Program-made: the position numbers and the translations under genes
Assembly (NCBI GenBank): GCA_033064195.1
Contig: JARBJD010000030.1
Location: forward strand, 248,001 to 312,000
Direction: 5' to 3'
Length of the DNA stretch: 64,000 bases
From: Blattamonas nauphoetae
Taxonomy: Eukaryota > Preaxostyla > Oxymonadida
Notes under the pieces: model-generated
What the model was told of the DNA's origin: nothing
Databases searched by the model: none
Seen by the model: the letters and a program-made list of their open reading frames with translations, nothing else
Part shown: in pieces, positions 46,168 through 58,425 of the stretch
How positions within the stretch are numbered: the stretch's first letter is position 1
Layout: every line of letters starts with the position of its first letter

Positions 46168-49100
46168 TTATGAGATTGACGCGAGCGTCAATTTCACAGC
46201 ATCAAGTCTCTCCTGGAGGACAGTAATCTCATCATTCACTCGGTCACACTCCTCGTAGTCTTCTGTCTCTGTGAGAAGCATCAATTCATCGTCACGTTCT
46301 TTGATTGTCTGTGAAATCCTTGCAATTTCATCTTCCAATTCTTGTCTTTTCTGGGCCTTGTCTTCTTCGTTGAGTTCTGGCTCTTCCGTCACAAGACCAA
46401 ACCCATCCTGTGTGTCTCCCCCCTCCCCTCCTTCCTCGCCCCCAAGATCAAAGCCGAATCCTTCGTTTGCTTCCTCATTCATCTCCAGGCCAAACCCTCC
46501 TTCAGCTTCGTGATCTTCGTGCACCACACCAGCAGACGCAGCTCCTCCTCGTCCTTCCTCCTCCGTCCGTGGCTCCTCACTCTCCTGCACGAACCCCGAC
46601 TCTGCTTCCTGCTCATCCAAATCAAAGCCAAACCCACCTGCGTCGTTCGAAGAGCCTTCCTCAGCAACAACATCAGGCGCCAGTGTGTGAGGAGCGTCCA
46701 GAGCAGGTTGGTCTCTCTGCTGGTCAGATTCTGCTGACTCGTCCTGCTGGCGAGCTTCCACACGCTCCCACGCTCGCCCCCATTCAGTGAGGAGAGCAAC
46801 AACGAGCTCCTCCAATCGGACAAGAGAGAAGTCGTTGGAGCTGAGGACATCAAGTGCACGCTCCTTCACACCGCTCTCCCCTCTTCCCCGGCACGCTCTC
46901 CACTCGGCCAGCCTCTCTTCCACACACTCTGCCAGCCTGTCTTCCTCCGTCACTTCAACTTCGGTCTCGGACATCGCCTCGTCTTCTTCGATGTCTTCAC
47001 CTAACTTCGCCTTTGTGGCTCTTTCCATCTCGGACAGGGCGGCGAGGCGAGAGACGGCAATTTGATGCTCCGAATCACACGCCTCGCGGTCGCCCCGTAC
47101 ACTCTGCACGAGCTGCGTGAACTCGGGTGATGTGACGAGAAGCCCGGTCTGCTTAGAGCGATTGTCGAGAAGAGTTGCTGGGAACGCGCGGATGGTGGCG
47201 GGGGAGAGGGCAGTGAAGGGGTCAGTCGCGGGAGCAGCGTCTTTCTTCTCTGCCAGCATCTGCGTCTCTGCCCACTGTGCTGCTATCCCGGCCAGCGACA
47301 GAATGAAGAGGTGTGCGTCTGTCCGGTGCAGGGCGTGACGGGCTGTGCGGCGTGCGAGGTGAGTGAAGGTCTGTTCGGCCTTGATGCGCGCGAGCAGGGC
47401 GGTGTGATACTCGCGTTGTGGCTGCTCGACTCCTGCCCGCCTCAGTTCGTCCACTTCTTCCGAAAGACGGAGGATGTCTGCGTTCATACTCTCCGCCCGC
47501 TGTCGCTCTGCCTCGGCCTCTTTCTCTTTCTCCTCTTTCTCTTCCTTGAGCCGCTTGATCTCGTCTGCGATCTGCTTCGCTGCTTTGAAGTTGCGTGTTG
47601 CGGCAGCGTTCTTCTTCTCCTGATCCAGTCCAGGCAGTTGGATGCTTTCGATAGTCGATGCAGCATTCGCAAGTTGTGACGCGTGCTCCCGACACGCAAC
47701 CTGCTGCTGCATCATCTCGTCCCGCTCGGCCTCCTTCGTCTTCACCAGAGCTTCGGCTGCACGCAGAGTGTCTTCAGCCCCTTCCTCCGCCGTGGAGACT
47801 CGGAGAAGTTCGCGGAAGTGGTGCTGGAGCTGCTGCGAGGCTGTGGAGAGAGACGTGCGTTCCTTCGCAAGGATCGCTGACTCCACCCCCACAAACGTGA
47901 AGAGAACGTTGTGGAACGAGAAGGTCGCGGTGAGCAAGTGTCGCTGATGTTTCTGCTCAGCGAAGTGCTGCTCCTGTCGATCGTTCATCGAACGGCACAA
48001 GTTTTGCTGTTTCTGTGCCTCGTTCAGCTTCCGCCGGCATCCGTCGAGAGAGCGTTGGTGTCGTTGCTCGCACTTGGCCAGGGTCTGCTGTGCTCTTTCT
48101 TTCTGCGCATCCAGCTCGCTCAGATCGTTCTGAAGTTTGGCGATCTGTGCGCGATGGAACTCGATCTGTTTTTCAATCTCGCTTCGCTGCTCTTCGATCT
48201 TCTGCTCTTCCGCTCGCACTCCGCCTGCTTCTGCGTCAACTGTGGCGAGGACTGCTTTGAGCTCGCTGTCGGCAGTGTGGACCGCCTCTTCGGCGATGCT
48301 CAGACGAGACCGGCTCCTGTCGAGCTCCACTCGCGACTGCTCCTCGGCTGTCTGGGCCGCGCTGCTCTCCTTCTCAAACATCTTCTCCACTTCTCTCTGC
48401 CGGCGCAGTCGGAGCGTGTCGAAGTGTGTCTGAGCAGTATCGCACACTTCTTGTTCGTCCGTCTGCAGCTTCGCCTTCTCCAAGAAGAGTGTGTGGAACA
48501 TCTCCCGGGTCTGTGTTTTGGAGTCCTGCACAGCAGCCAGTCGTGCTTTCAGCTGCTCAATCGCATCAGTCAATGCATCTGCCTCGTCGAAGTTTTCTTC
48601 CTCCGCAGCGACACCCTGTCTTTCTTCAAGTTGCGATAGTTCTGTCTGGAGCATGTGTTGGGCTGAGTCGCCTTGTGTTGTGTATTTCATGGAGAGCTCT
48701 TGCTCAGATTGGGCGTACTGCTGCTTTCGAGAGAGGAGACCCTGGAGGGACTGCACGTATGTCCCCAAAGTCGACAGGACTGTGCGGAGGACTTCAGACT
48801 GCTGGACAGGAGGTGTCTGCACGCGTGGAGGCGTGGAAGGTGCAAGAGAAGAGTGAGATTTTTGAGCTGTAGAAATTGGGGTTTGTTTTGAGACTGTAGA
48901 GAGTGGAGAGGGATGAATTTGTGTTTCCGTCGTGTGTTGTGTTTTAAGGGGGACAACAGGCGTTGAGAGTGGTTGTTCAGTATGAGGATGAACTGAGCTT
49001 GATATTTCGTCTTGAATTGGAGTTTTTGTCATTGTGGACGTGATCGGCGAGAAAAATCGTTTAGAGGCCGCTGGTTGGGCATTGTCCGTGATATGTGGAG

Positions 49101-49405
49101 TCTCTGGATGCTCATCAATTTGGGGTGGCTTCGGAGGAGTTGCAGGCTTGGCTTCAGGTTGTGGTATTGTGGGAGGAACTTGTGGAGTGGTTGGTGTTGA
49201 TTTCTGATCGTTCTTTTGTGGCGTATCAACAGGAGGAGACGGCTCTGCAAGTTTCCCTTGGCCAGGTTTGAAAGAACGTGCACGTCTCTTCGCGATAACT
49301 AAAGAGTGAGGAAGATTGCGGTTGTACGACGAAGAATAGTGAAGATGAGAAGATAAGGTGTGATAAGAAATATAGAGGAAAAATACCTTGTGATCCGTCA
49401 CTCAT
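46168..49405 (-). CDS. long coiled-coil protein with UVR-like motifs
   Basis: One 88-nt intron (49299-49386) after a 19-nt start exon gives 1,049 aa. Residues 30-210 are Pro/Thr/Gln-rich and disordered. About 210-640 is near-continuous coiled coil. Three segments fit the UvrB/UvrC (UVR) helix-hairpin pattern: AEEENFDEADALTDAIEQL, TRNFKAAKQIADEIKRL, and TETEDYEECDRVNDEITVL near the end. The C-terminal 200 residues are strongly acidic with GFGFDLDEQE-like repeats. UVR motifs in eukaryotes occur in several coiled-coil scaffolds, often flagellar or cytoskeletal. No enzymatic domain is visible. Confidence 0.75.
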
Positions 49406-49651
49406 CAAGACTTAGAAACAGAATAAACTAATAAATGCTCTTGATAAGGTCTTTGAAAGACGAGACCAAAATTCACCCTTAATAATCTACATTTGATTCC
49501 GGACGGCTGAATATCGTGAGTATGAAGATCAAAAGGGCTTCTTTCTCAATATAATGGGCATTCACAAAGAAATGCCCAGAAAAGTCTGTGCATTCGTTTC
49601 CATGAAATGAGAAGAATAAAGACAAAATAAAGAAGCGCATGACAACCATTG

Positions 49652-50344
49652 TCAATTCTTGCCCTGGAGTTTCTTTTCCCTAGTGAAGATAGATACAAAA
49701 ATGAAAGATAAACATTGCAAAGCGATCGTAATCGTGAGCTTTGAACTTTCGATGTTGCCGCTGCATGTATCCCGTGATGTTTCCTTCCACCTTCTTCCCC
49801 TGAGAAATGGAGTGAATACGCAAAAAGAAAACAATCACACCTTTGTTGTGCCAAAGCTGGTCGGGAAACCGAGAGCACTCATGAATTGTTCCTCATCGCC
49901 GTCAAATTGGGAAAGAGTGATTGAAACAGTTTCTATGTTCTTGGATGGTTGTTTCTTATCTGGTTGCTTCGTCGGGGTCTCAAGTTTAGAGCTGGTCTCC
50001 TGTTTTTCTACCAGAACTGACGAGAGGTCTTCTTTTGGCGCTGAAGGGAATTGTGGAAGATTTCTCCGTTGCTCATTCTGAGTACGATCGTAATGGCGAT
50101 TCTTTTCTCTCGAATGATGTGGTGATCGAGACCGGGACGGCGATCTGGAGTAAGAACGGCGCCTGTTACTTGATCTGTGTCGATGTGATCTATCAGGGGA
50201 ATTTCGTGAACGATAATGATCTCGAGACGAATAACGATCACTTCTTGACCTGGAATGGTCACGATCTTCGTCTCTTCTCCTTCTATCATCCTGAGAATGT
50301 TGACAAAGTTTGATGGGCTTGAAATGGCATACACGATAGCTCAT
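49652..50344 (-). CDS. SNRNP27: U4/U6.U5 tri-snRNP 27 kDa protein
   Basis: Splicing factor of the tri-snRNP that helps position the 5' splice site. Introns of 42 nt (50291-50332), 41 and 34 nt give 191 aa. The N-terminal half is an Arg/Ser domain (SRSRSDRYSSRD, RSPSRSRSP). The C-terminus has the family signature EEQFMSALGFPTSFGTTKGK (human MMKLMGFASFDSTKGK), followed by VEGNITGYMQRQHRKF matching the [20 protein letters not shown] region. The usual final NRKGGFNRPLDFIA is replaced by a short EKKLQGKN. It fits a genome that depends on tight short-intron splicing. Confidence 0.9.
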
Positions 50345-50567
50345 CTGATATTTCAAGACTCAAAATTCCAACAATTTTGAGATAGAGATGGAAGGTGTGA
50401 AGAGAAAAGAGTCTTGGACGTTCTGAAGCTTTGGACGATTCGATTAAAGATTAAGGGGACAGACGATGTTTTTCAAAAAAGAAAAAGAAAGGAATGATTC
50501 ATGAAAATGAAAACAATGAAATGACAAAATGAAGAAAAATCATTCCGCAAACATAAATACAACACAA

Positions 50568-53500
50568 TTAGAAGATAACACATGATTTACTTTTGTTCTT
50601 TTCTAAGTCCTCGATCTCTGCGCGTACTTTCATTGTCTCATCCTGTACTCTCTGAATAGCATACTCAAGCGAGGCCAACTCTTCTCGTGTCTTTTGGTTC
50701 TCGACCTTTGCTGCTTCCATCTCTCGCTTTGCTTTGGCGAGTTCCCTCTCCTCCTCACTCCCTCCCGTCGGGTACGCTTCGTTGAACGGCGCGTGGCCCC
50801 ACACGGTCAGTGCCAGCTTTGTGTTGAGGAAGTAGTCCATCTCAGTGCGAGAGAACGAAGGGAAGGTGACTGCGTACGATGCTTGTGCGGCTGTCCCTCC
50901 CTCCTCGCTCCGCAGGGTCTTCGTCAGGCCGTTGTCGGTGCATCTTGCTGTGTTCTCCGAACGGCCAGCGGGGAACTCGAAGCTGACAAAGAGGCCGTCT
51001 GAGTGGTGCTCCATCTCAGGCTCGAGTTGGACCGAAAGCAGGTCGAGGACAACAGTCACTTCCTTCCACAGAATCTGGTTGGTGTCGACGATGCGCGTGA
51101 TTCTCGTCTTCGTCAGGGCGCCTGTCGCCAGATTCTCCGACACCACAAACGTGTCCTCGTCGGTGTCGACGAGCGGGAGCTTTGTGTCCTTTCCGTTCAC
51201 CTTCATCAGCATCGACATGGCCAACTTGAGGACACCAGCCTTCCTCTCCTTTCCCCTCCCGCCCGGCCTGATCCCGACAGAGATCCGCATGGCCCCGGCG
51301 AGCAGCACGTTGCGCAGATGGACACTCGCTGTGCCGAGGTTGGTGTCGGGCGGAGGGTTGAAGAACGGGTCCTTTTCGGGCGGGTTGTCGATCACGCCGT
51401 CGGCCGCAAAGTCGGCGAGGATCGAGCGCATCAACGGCATCCGGTCTTCCAGCACGGACAGCGCCCATTCCTGGCTCCCCTCGTGCTCGAACGAGTTCAC
51501 AATCACATTCACCGACCGGCCGTCGGGCAGAATGTCCATCCCGAAATTGACTTTGCGGCCGAGTTTGCGAGCGATCTCGTTTGCTTCGTCGATCAGCATG
51601 TCTGCGTGCAGCAGCGCCAGTTTCGCCCCGTCTTTGTCGAAGAACTCAGCCACGTTGCGGCACTTCCCAGCGGCAACAGCCATCTCAGCCTGGATCAGCT
51701 GGCTCTCCTCTTCGGGGTCCATCGCAGCCACACGCTGCATCTTGTCAAACACAAAGCGGAGGCAGAACGCTCGTCCGAAGATGAGGCGGTCACCGGGCGA
51801 CAAGTTGACCGTTGTGCCCCCCTCCATCCAGTTCCCGTTGAAGAGGATTCGGCACTTGTCGGCGGCTGTCAGCTGGACACGGTTGGCGCTGGTGTCGAAG
51901 CGGAAGGTGCCGTGGAGCGGAGCGATGCCGATGGCCGAGCACACAATCTGAGCCTTCGACGGATCCGACCCGACTCGGAAGGGTGTGTCGTTGGGAAGGA
52001 CGTACAGCAGGTTTCCAGACATGTCGCGCGAGAGCGACAGGTTGGTCAGGAACGGATGGTCTGTCTTGAGGCCCGCCGCTTCGGCCGACTCGGCCACACT
52101 CAGTCCCATGTCGGCGAGGAAGGCACGCCGCCGCTTCCTCGCAGCTTCGGCGGCCTTCTTCCGCTGGGCGGCTGTGGCAGTCATGTCTGAGATCTGCTTC
52201 GACGCAATCAGCAGGTCCAGCTTGGCCTGCTCCTGCTCCTTCCGCAGTCGGTCGGCCTCGGCCTGTTTGAGAAGCAGGTCCTGCTCCTTCAGCGATTCGG
52301 TCTCGGCCTGTTGAGCGAGCTGCTTCTGCTCCGTCTCCAGCTGAGCAAGCTTGGCGTTGATGGCTTTGATCTCGACGCTGTCCGCTGTCTTCCGTTTCAG
52401 CGATGCGAGCTGGTTGTTCAGCTCCTCCCTTTCCTGTGCCAGCTTTGCTTCCAGTCGCGCAGTCTCCTGCTGCTCGCGGAGAAGGTCGTCCCGCTGTTTG
52501 GCGAGGGCGTCGTCTGCCCGCTTCTGGCGTTCCAGCAGCTGAGCCTCTTCTTCAGCGGTGAGACTGGCCTCAACAACGCGACTTCCGCCTGACCCTCCCC
52601 CGCCCGCGCCGAGCTGCTCGCGGAGGTCGGCGATCTCCTCTTGCAGGCTCCGGATGAGCTTGTCGGTCTCGCTCTCGTTCACAACAGGCTTGTTCTTGAT
52701 CTGCTTTGCTCTGTCTGCATATTGGAGGGTGCTCACTCCTTCGTCATAATTCGACGAAGCCGGTGACATCGCTGCAATCATGATCGTCTTCGAGTTGCCT
52801 CCGAGCGAGTCCTGCAGCATTCGAGTCAGCAGGGAGTCTCGATACGGCACAAATATGTTCTTCTTTCCCGACGAGATGTCTGCCAGTGCTTTGATAACAT
52901 TGCCCAGTGCCGACAGAGATTTGTTGATGGCTGCTGCTTCTGTCAGCCGCTGACCTGTTGCTCCTGTTTTAGATTGGCGTTCTGAACCTGCAAGATCCAC
53001 AAGATTGATCCGAGACTCTCGCTGAGTTGTGGCAGTGCCTTTTTTCTTGGAGAGGACAGATTATAGCGTGTGGTTATCGAAAGAATTGATAAAACTGAAC
53101 CAAGATAGAAAACTGGAATACCTCTTTCCTTGTGAAAAAGATGGTAAGAACTGAATGTGACCGTGAGCTTTCTGAATTCATGGCTGTTGCTGCAACTGTT
53201 CTTGCCTTGTTTCCTTCTTCGAGGAGTCGATTGATATCTGAATATGATTCTACTGGTTCTTCCAAGGCATTCTCGACATAAATTCCTTTCTTCGTCGATT
53301 CACGAACAGAAATAGTTTTGGTTGACTTTGGATCTAAGAGATCTTGCAGTTTTTCATTGTACATTTCGAGGAATGAGCACTATCGATTCTGTGGGATGAA
53401 AAAAGGAGGAAACCCTCACTTCGTACGAAATAAGCTCGGAAGATGTGTCCTTTATTCGCTTGAACATTTCTTCGCATCCACGTGGGATTATTCCTCGAGT

Positions 53501-53910
53501 TGTTTCACTTGAAAGATCTCCAGTCATCGAGAATGACTTTCCAGAGCCCGTCTGTCCATATGCAAATAAAGTACAGTTATATCCCTTCCAAGCATTTTCC
53601 AGGTAGAGAAGACCAAGATCATTGAAGACAATCTAAGAGAGGGGAGACGAAGAAAGTTTGACTAGACAAAATTCAAACATCTTGACCTGTTGATGTGCCA
53701 TAAGCATAGTCAAATGTAAATGTTTTCGTTTCCTTTCTGAATGAGGAATAGAAAAGTGTTGAGGGATGAAATGAGAGCGAGAAACTTGTTTTCGGGATTC
53801 GTAACGGCGATTGTTTTGCCTGTAATTTTTTGAATTTCTGTGCATTTCTCCTTCTTTTCTTTGGAATTTAAAGGACGAACTCGAATCGCTACAACCACAG
53901 AATCAGCCAT
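50568..53910 (-). CDS. kinesin-3 motor with FHA domain and CaaX terminus
   Basis: Five exons (introns 49, 46, 40 and 76 nt) encode 1,043 aa. The motor domain begins [14 protein letters not shown] and has the P-loop [13 protein letters not shown], switch [10 protein letters not shown], switch [10 protein letters not shown] and the neck-proximal [10 protein letters not shown]. After a Gly-rich linker comes a coiled coil (370-660) interrupted near 690-770 by an FHA domain ([37 protein letters not shown]). That order is the hallmark of KIF1/Unc104-type transport kinesins. There is no PH domain at the C-terminus. Instead the last residues are a coiled coil and KSKSCVIF, a CaaX box that would be prenylated and so could replace the PH domain as a membrane anchor. 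Confidence 0.93.
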
Positions 53911-54102
53911 AGCAATCTCAGAGCAGGAACCTCAGTGTTCTTCGATTTTTGGGTCTGACACTTTCAAGATACAATTCAAAACAAAAAGAAATGTCCAAAA
54001 GAACAGGATATGGAAAATACATTCAGAACATAAGCCAATATTTTGACTGTGGCAAGGACAGAAGGGTGAAGTGAATCTCTCTATGAATAGCCAATGAATC
54101 TC

Positions 54103-54870
54103 TCATAATTCAAAGGCTGAAGGAGTGTCATCGAGTAAAGAATTATCTTGTTCACTCAAAAAATCAGTTACATCGGTTGGTTGGAGCTTGGGGGATGAAT
54201 CCTGGACTGATGATGAAAATCCACGTTTGGCCATCAATGCATCGTTTCGTAGTCTTCGTTGAACTTGGACCGTGAGAAAACTACAGAGGCTGATCTCCAC
54301 ACCCACACATCCAAAGAATACAATGCTTGCAATGCGAGAGAAGCCAACAGTGAATGATTGGAGGAAAGTGTAACACAGCCCGAAGAGGTGGAGGCAAACA
54401 TATAGAAGACCAAGGAATTGGGCATATAAAAATCGTTGTTTTCTGGTTCGCATGGTGAATACAGTGATAAGTGACATCACGACTGAGTGATGGAAATGAA
54501 GACGAGAAGAACGTCCATACGTAATAATACTGTCCCCATCAACTCAAAAAATTGGGTAAATCCATAATATTCTTTGAATGAAAGCATTGAAACAACATTG
54601 AAAATGACTTTCCATCCAGCTATTGAACAATTGAAGAGAAAAATGAGAAACTGTAGATGCACAGTATCAGCAGTTCAAGATATTTTCCAGTCCGAAAGAG
54701 CTTAAGTTGACGAAGGTATTTCGTGAACCCAAGGATAAACAGAAAGGTTGGTGCTGCGAGAGCGAGACCACAAAACAGTTCGAAAAAACCATCAAAAATG
54801 AGCAGATGATATAACTATGGAGAATTCCCTTTAAATATCAAAATATAGATACCCCTTGATATGTGCCCAT
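54103..54870 (-). CDS. multi-pass membrane protein
   Basis: Introns of 38, 32 and 38 nt give 219 aa. At least five hydrophobic helices are visible: FELFCGLALAAPTFLFILGF, YLELLILCIY, the VIFNVVSMLSF and LMGTVLL stretches, FLGLLYVCLHLFGLCYTFL, and IASIVFFGCVGVEISLCSFL. The loops are short and basic, and the C-terminal 60 residues are polar and acidic, probably cytosolic. The profile loosely recalls small ER/Golgi membrane proteins, but no family motif is recognised. Its start is 41 bp from the divergent reticulon gene. Confidence 0.7.
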
Positions 54871-54911
54871 AGACGAATGTAATTTGGAATGATCTCAGAG
54901 GTTGGTGGGTT

Positions 54912-55734
54912 ATGGGTGTGATCCAAATTACCATGGAGGAAGTTAAGGCAAAAGTCGTCAACGCTGAACGCAAAGAAACAATCCGCAAGTTCCTAACTCA
55001 AAACAAGCTTCAACAACTTTCATTTTACGTTTACCAATTCTCAACATTCAGCAACATCGTTCTTTATGCTGTTGCTCTTCTTCTCACTGTGGTGAATGTC
55101 TGGTATGTTTCCCTCTCCCTTGCACATCATTCTTTTTTTCTGTTCAAACTAAACCATTTTTTTGTTTCATCTAGGTTCGTCTGTGCCACAGACCTCCACG
55201 TTCTCACATACCTCTCCTTCGGTGCCCTCGAGTTGTTTGTGCTCCGCCTCGTCCTCCCACTCCTCGGAATCAAGGCTGTTGAACAAGAGAAGTATGTTTT
55301 CTTGATTACCTTCATTTTGAGTGACTTTTAGAGCCGACAAAGCCGTTGAAGACATCGCCGAATATCTGGCTTCTTGCCAAACAAAGGAAATCCCAGCTGA
55401 ACACAAAGAGAAAGTTGAGGCCATGCAAAAGAATGAACTGTACAAACCTCTCCTGACAACGATTGTTCTTGTTCTTATTGCGATCGTTACGTCCCTCTTC
55501 TCAAACAAGAGTGCAGCGATCCTCACTATCCTGTTCGTCTTTGGAGCACCAGTGGCGGTCAAATTTGGCCTTGTCGCAAGAGTTCAAAAGCTGTACACTG
55601 AAACACTGAAGCCGAAGGCCACCAAGCTTTATGAAGAGAAAGTGAAGCCAATGATCGAAGAGGCCAAGAACAAGAGAGCTGGAGGTGGAGAAGCCCCTGC
55701 AGCAGCTCCATCGACTGACTCGCCAACTGAATAA
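54912..55734 (+). CDS. reticulon-like ER membrane-shaping protein
   Basis: Introns of 72 and 40 nt give 236 aa. Two long hydrophobic hairpins (TFSNIVLYAVALLLTVVNVW with LSFGALELFVLRLVLPLLG, and LLTTIVLVLIAIVTSLF with AAILTILFVFGAPVAVKFG) are separated by about 65 polar residues, the reticulon/DP1 arrangement that wedges into and curves ER tubules. The C-terminus (LYTETLKPKATKLYEEKVKP) is an amphipathic helix of the kind found after reticulon domains, then an Ala/Pro tail. A second ATG 24 bp downstream is possible. Confidence 0.8.
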
Positions 55735-56072
55735 ACGGACATGTAGTCATAGATTGTCTTCTTTTTCAGCTCTTGTCGTGTCCTTTCGTCTCCTCTCCGT
55801 TCCCACATTTTTGATAGTTAATGAATCCCTCTGCCCTAGATCTTCACTTCTTTTGCATCTTTTTGTGAAAACTACGATATTAACGGACATTTTGGTCATT
55901 CCCCCTCAAAAATGTGGGGCTGATCGTGATCAAACAGATATAGTCCCCTTATCTTCAAACTCTGAGAAAAGTATTCATGCTGGAGTGCCGAATAGTGTGA
56001 TCCTGATCAGTTCACGAGCAAAAATGTAAAGTTTTCTGACTTGATAGCAAGGAATTAAAAATGAAAAAGTAA
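55735..56072. other. intergenic region before second tRNA-Ser
   Basis: No convincing gene. A GGGCTGATC word at 55918-55926 matches the promoter-like motif seen between divergent gene pairs, although no protein start follows it; a small RNA gene here is possible. The rest shows nothing clear. Confidence 0.4.
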
Positions 56073-56154
56073 CGCACTGAGCAGGATTTGAACCTACGCG
56101 GGAAAATCCCAATAGATTTCTAGTCTATCGCCTTAACCACTCGGCCATCAGTGC
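56073..56154 (-). tRNA. tRNA-Ser (anticodon AGA), second copy
   Basis: Identical over all 82 nt to the copy at 13030-13111 and in opposite orientation, 43 kb away. The 5' flank (56155 to about 56210) also matches the first copy over about 55 bp with a few differences. The 3' flank shares only the T-rich terminator. Both boxes and the acceptor arm are intact. Confidence 0.96.
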
Positions 56155-56502
56155 CCGCCAGTTCACTCCAAATTACCCTCTTTACGACTCCGCTTCATTC
56201 CGATCGTAAACACTTCGTCGATGTGACAAATGTCATTGTGAAAGTTCAATATCTGGAGTAAGTTGAACTTTTTAATGCATTCTGAGACTTAATTTGCAAG
56301 AAAAATGGTTGTTTCAGGTGAAGTGACTGAACGATCACACTGCAGAAAATAAGAAGACAATGTCAATCATGATTCGATGGAAGAAAGGGAAAAGCAGAAC
56401 GACGAAGGAACAGATTATTTTGGGCGGTCACAGTTCTTCTTTACGGTCTTTCTGAGATATGCTGCCGAATGTGGTGCCACAGTCGTTCAGAGAAGAATAC
56501 AC

Positions 56503-58187
56503 TCAATTGAAAAGAGGTTGTTGGTTCAATTTGGCAGCACAATACAATTCATCCTCGTTGATATCTGGCATATAGATTGGATTCCACCAGCTGAATGACG
56601 GAACAGATGAACAAGCCAGAGCAAGTTTATGGCAAAACACAGAAAGAACAGGATGAAATTTGGTATAAAACACACTTTTTTCTGGTATTTCCAAATATGG
56701 TGGCTGCAGAGGCCATTTTGTTCGATCGTTTGAAAGTCTGTTTTGTTTGTCTGTCATCGTCATCCAGTGTCGTTAAGTTGGAGAAACAATAAAAGCAATG
56801 TGTGCACAACATCATTGCAGCCGCAAGTGCCAAGGCAAGGACGATGATACAAATAATTAAGACAAAGACTGCAGAGACTCGGATGGTCGAAGGGTCTCCC
56901 ATCAGAAACTGGAAAAATGGGTGAGGAAAGGCAAGGAATACATGAATAACCGAAAGAATGCCAAGGATGATGTAGATCACAGCTGCTGCGTCCGTATAGA
57001 TGAGGAAGAGAATGAAATGTTTGTGATTGAATTGGCCAACACAATTCCCTGTGAATGGGCCTAGAGATATGAACTCATTATTGAAATGAGAAGGTGCATA
57101 CAATGATGGTCCATTCGCATGATGCAACGCTTGCAGATGGAACAATGATGTGCTCGATCAGGTCGGACACTCTGGCATTTCTCACAGAACGAATATCCAA
57201 GAAAACGAGCAACTCGACCCATAGTGTCTAGAAACATGACAAACAGGGCGGATGACGAAAAGAGGAAGCTTCAGACATGGAGGAGCCAAGAGCCTGAGTG
57301 GACGAAGAGAATCGAGTGAAGAGAGCAAAGCGTGTGCAAAATGAGGAGAATATAAAAGAGAAGGAAGGTGAGGAAGGAAGGAGTTAAATCAAGGAAGAAA
57401 AGTGTGCCATGAAATACATCGTTGGTTGAATTGTAGTATGATCTGGAAGTCGCTCCCTAAGAAGTAAAGATGTGTCCGAATCTTGGGAGGAGATAAGATT
57501 GAGTGGTTCTTCATCGAGATCCGCTGAAGGGATTGGACGTTGTGTGATGATGGGTATCTCCGGTCTGTTGCAAGAAAGAGAAAGAATGGAGTGAAAATGG
57601 ATCATCAGAACATTTAAGCGGGATTCAAAATGGCAAACGTCCCGTAATTTACCTGTGAAGCTCGGCGTCTTTCTGACTCTTCGAATTCTCTCCGAAAGAT
57701 CATAGTGCGAGTCTCAACTTCCTGATTCTTAGCCTCCGTCCACATGCGTGATTGAGTTCCTAAGATGAAATGAGACGTAGATGATCACAGAAGGGAGTGG
57801 ACCGGAAAGGAGGTGATGAGGAAGAGCAAAATAGACCTGGGTCCATCCAACTAAGGGATTAAAACAAAGAGAGTGAGTGAGTATGAAAGAAATGATGCAG
57901 ACAAGACTCCTTGATAAGACACGATCCCCAAATACATCAGAACAGCAAAGAGGAGGCCAATTATTAGTGAGGCAGTTTTGCTCAGTGTATACAAATAAGG
58001 AGTGACAATCGAGAAGTATGTGATGACAACAGAGAATTGAATGAGCCTGAATGAGGAGAGAGACGATATGAGAGCTGAATAAAGAAAAAGTGGTGAACAT
58101 GACGAATCCTCCCATGCATGCATCACAATATGTCATGCTCCTCATCCGAGTCTTGTTCATCCCCTTCCAGATATAAGGGGCCGCCAT
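56503..58187 (-). CDS. DHHC-type palmitoyltransferase
   Basis: Attaches fatty acids to cysteines of membrane-associated proteins. Seven introns (41-149 nt) leave 384 aa. Two N-terminal hydrophobic helices ([36 protein letters not shown]) lead to WMDPGTQSR, the conserved DPG motif. A cytosolic loop and a further hydrophobic run ([14 protein letters not shown]) follow. The Cys-rich domain is [20 protein letters not shown] then [20 protein letters not shown], with the catalytic Cys in DHHC split by an intron. Two more helices and the terminal TRKNWWNPIYM close it; the last resembles the TTxE/NPY region of the family. The order of the membrane segments is unusual in having a helix pair well before and one just before the DHHC domain. 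Confidence 0.9.
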
Positions 58188-58425
58188 ATCTCAGAAAAAC
58201 TGAAGAACTGAGTTAACGAGATTCTCATGGGATGGATCAGAGTCTTTTGTCACGTCCGTTTTGTTTGGAGAAATGACAATAGAAACATAAATGAATTGGA
58301 ACAAAATATGTTATAGGACCTATGGAGATAAGATGACTGTCTATCCGAACTGAACGGAGAAAGTGATGAATTTGGTAGAGAATTCACTCACAACCGATCC
58401 GAACAAAAAAGGAAAAACTGAAATT

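Noticed and set aside
47911-48639. Leucine-rich 242-codon plus frame that looks membrane-like
   Set aside because: It is the reverse complement of the Glu/Gln-rich coiled coil of the UVR protein, which always gives Leu/Phe-rich antisense frames.
51003-52190. 395-codon plus frame
   Set aside because: Antisense to the kinesin coiled coil and FHA domain; His/Val/Arg-rich with no recognisable motif.
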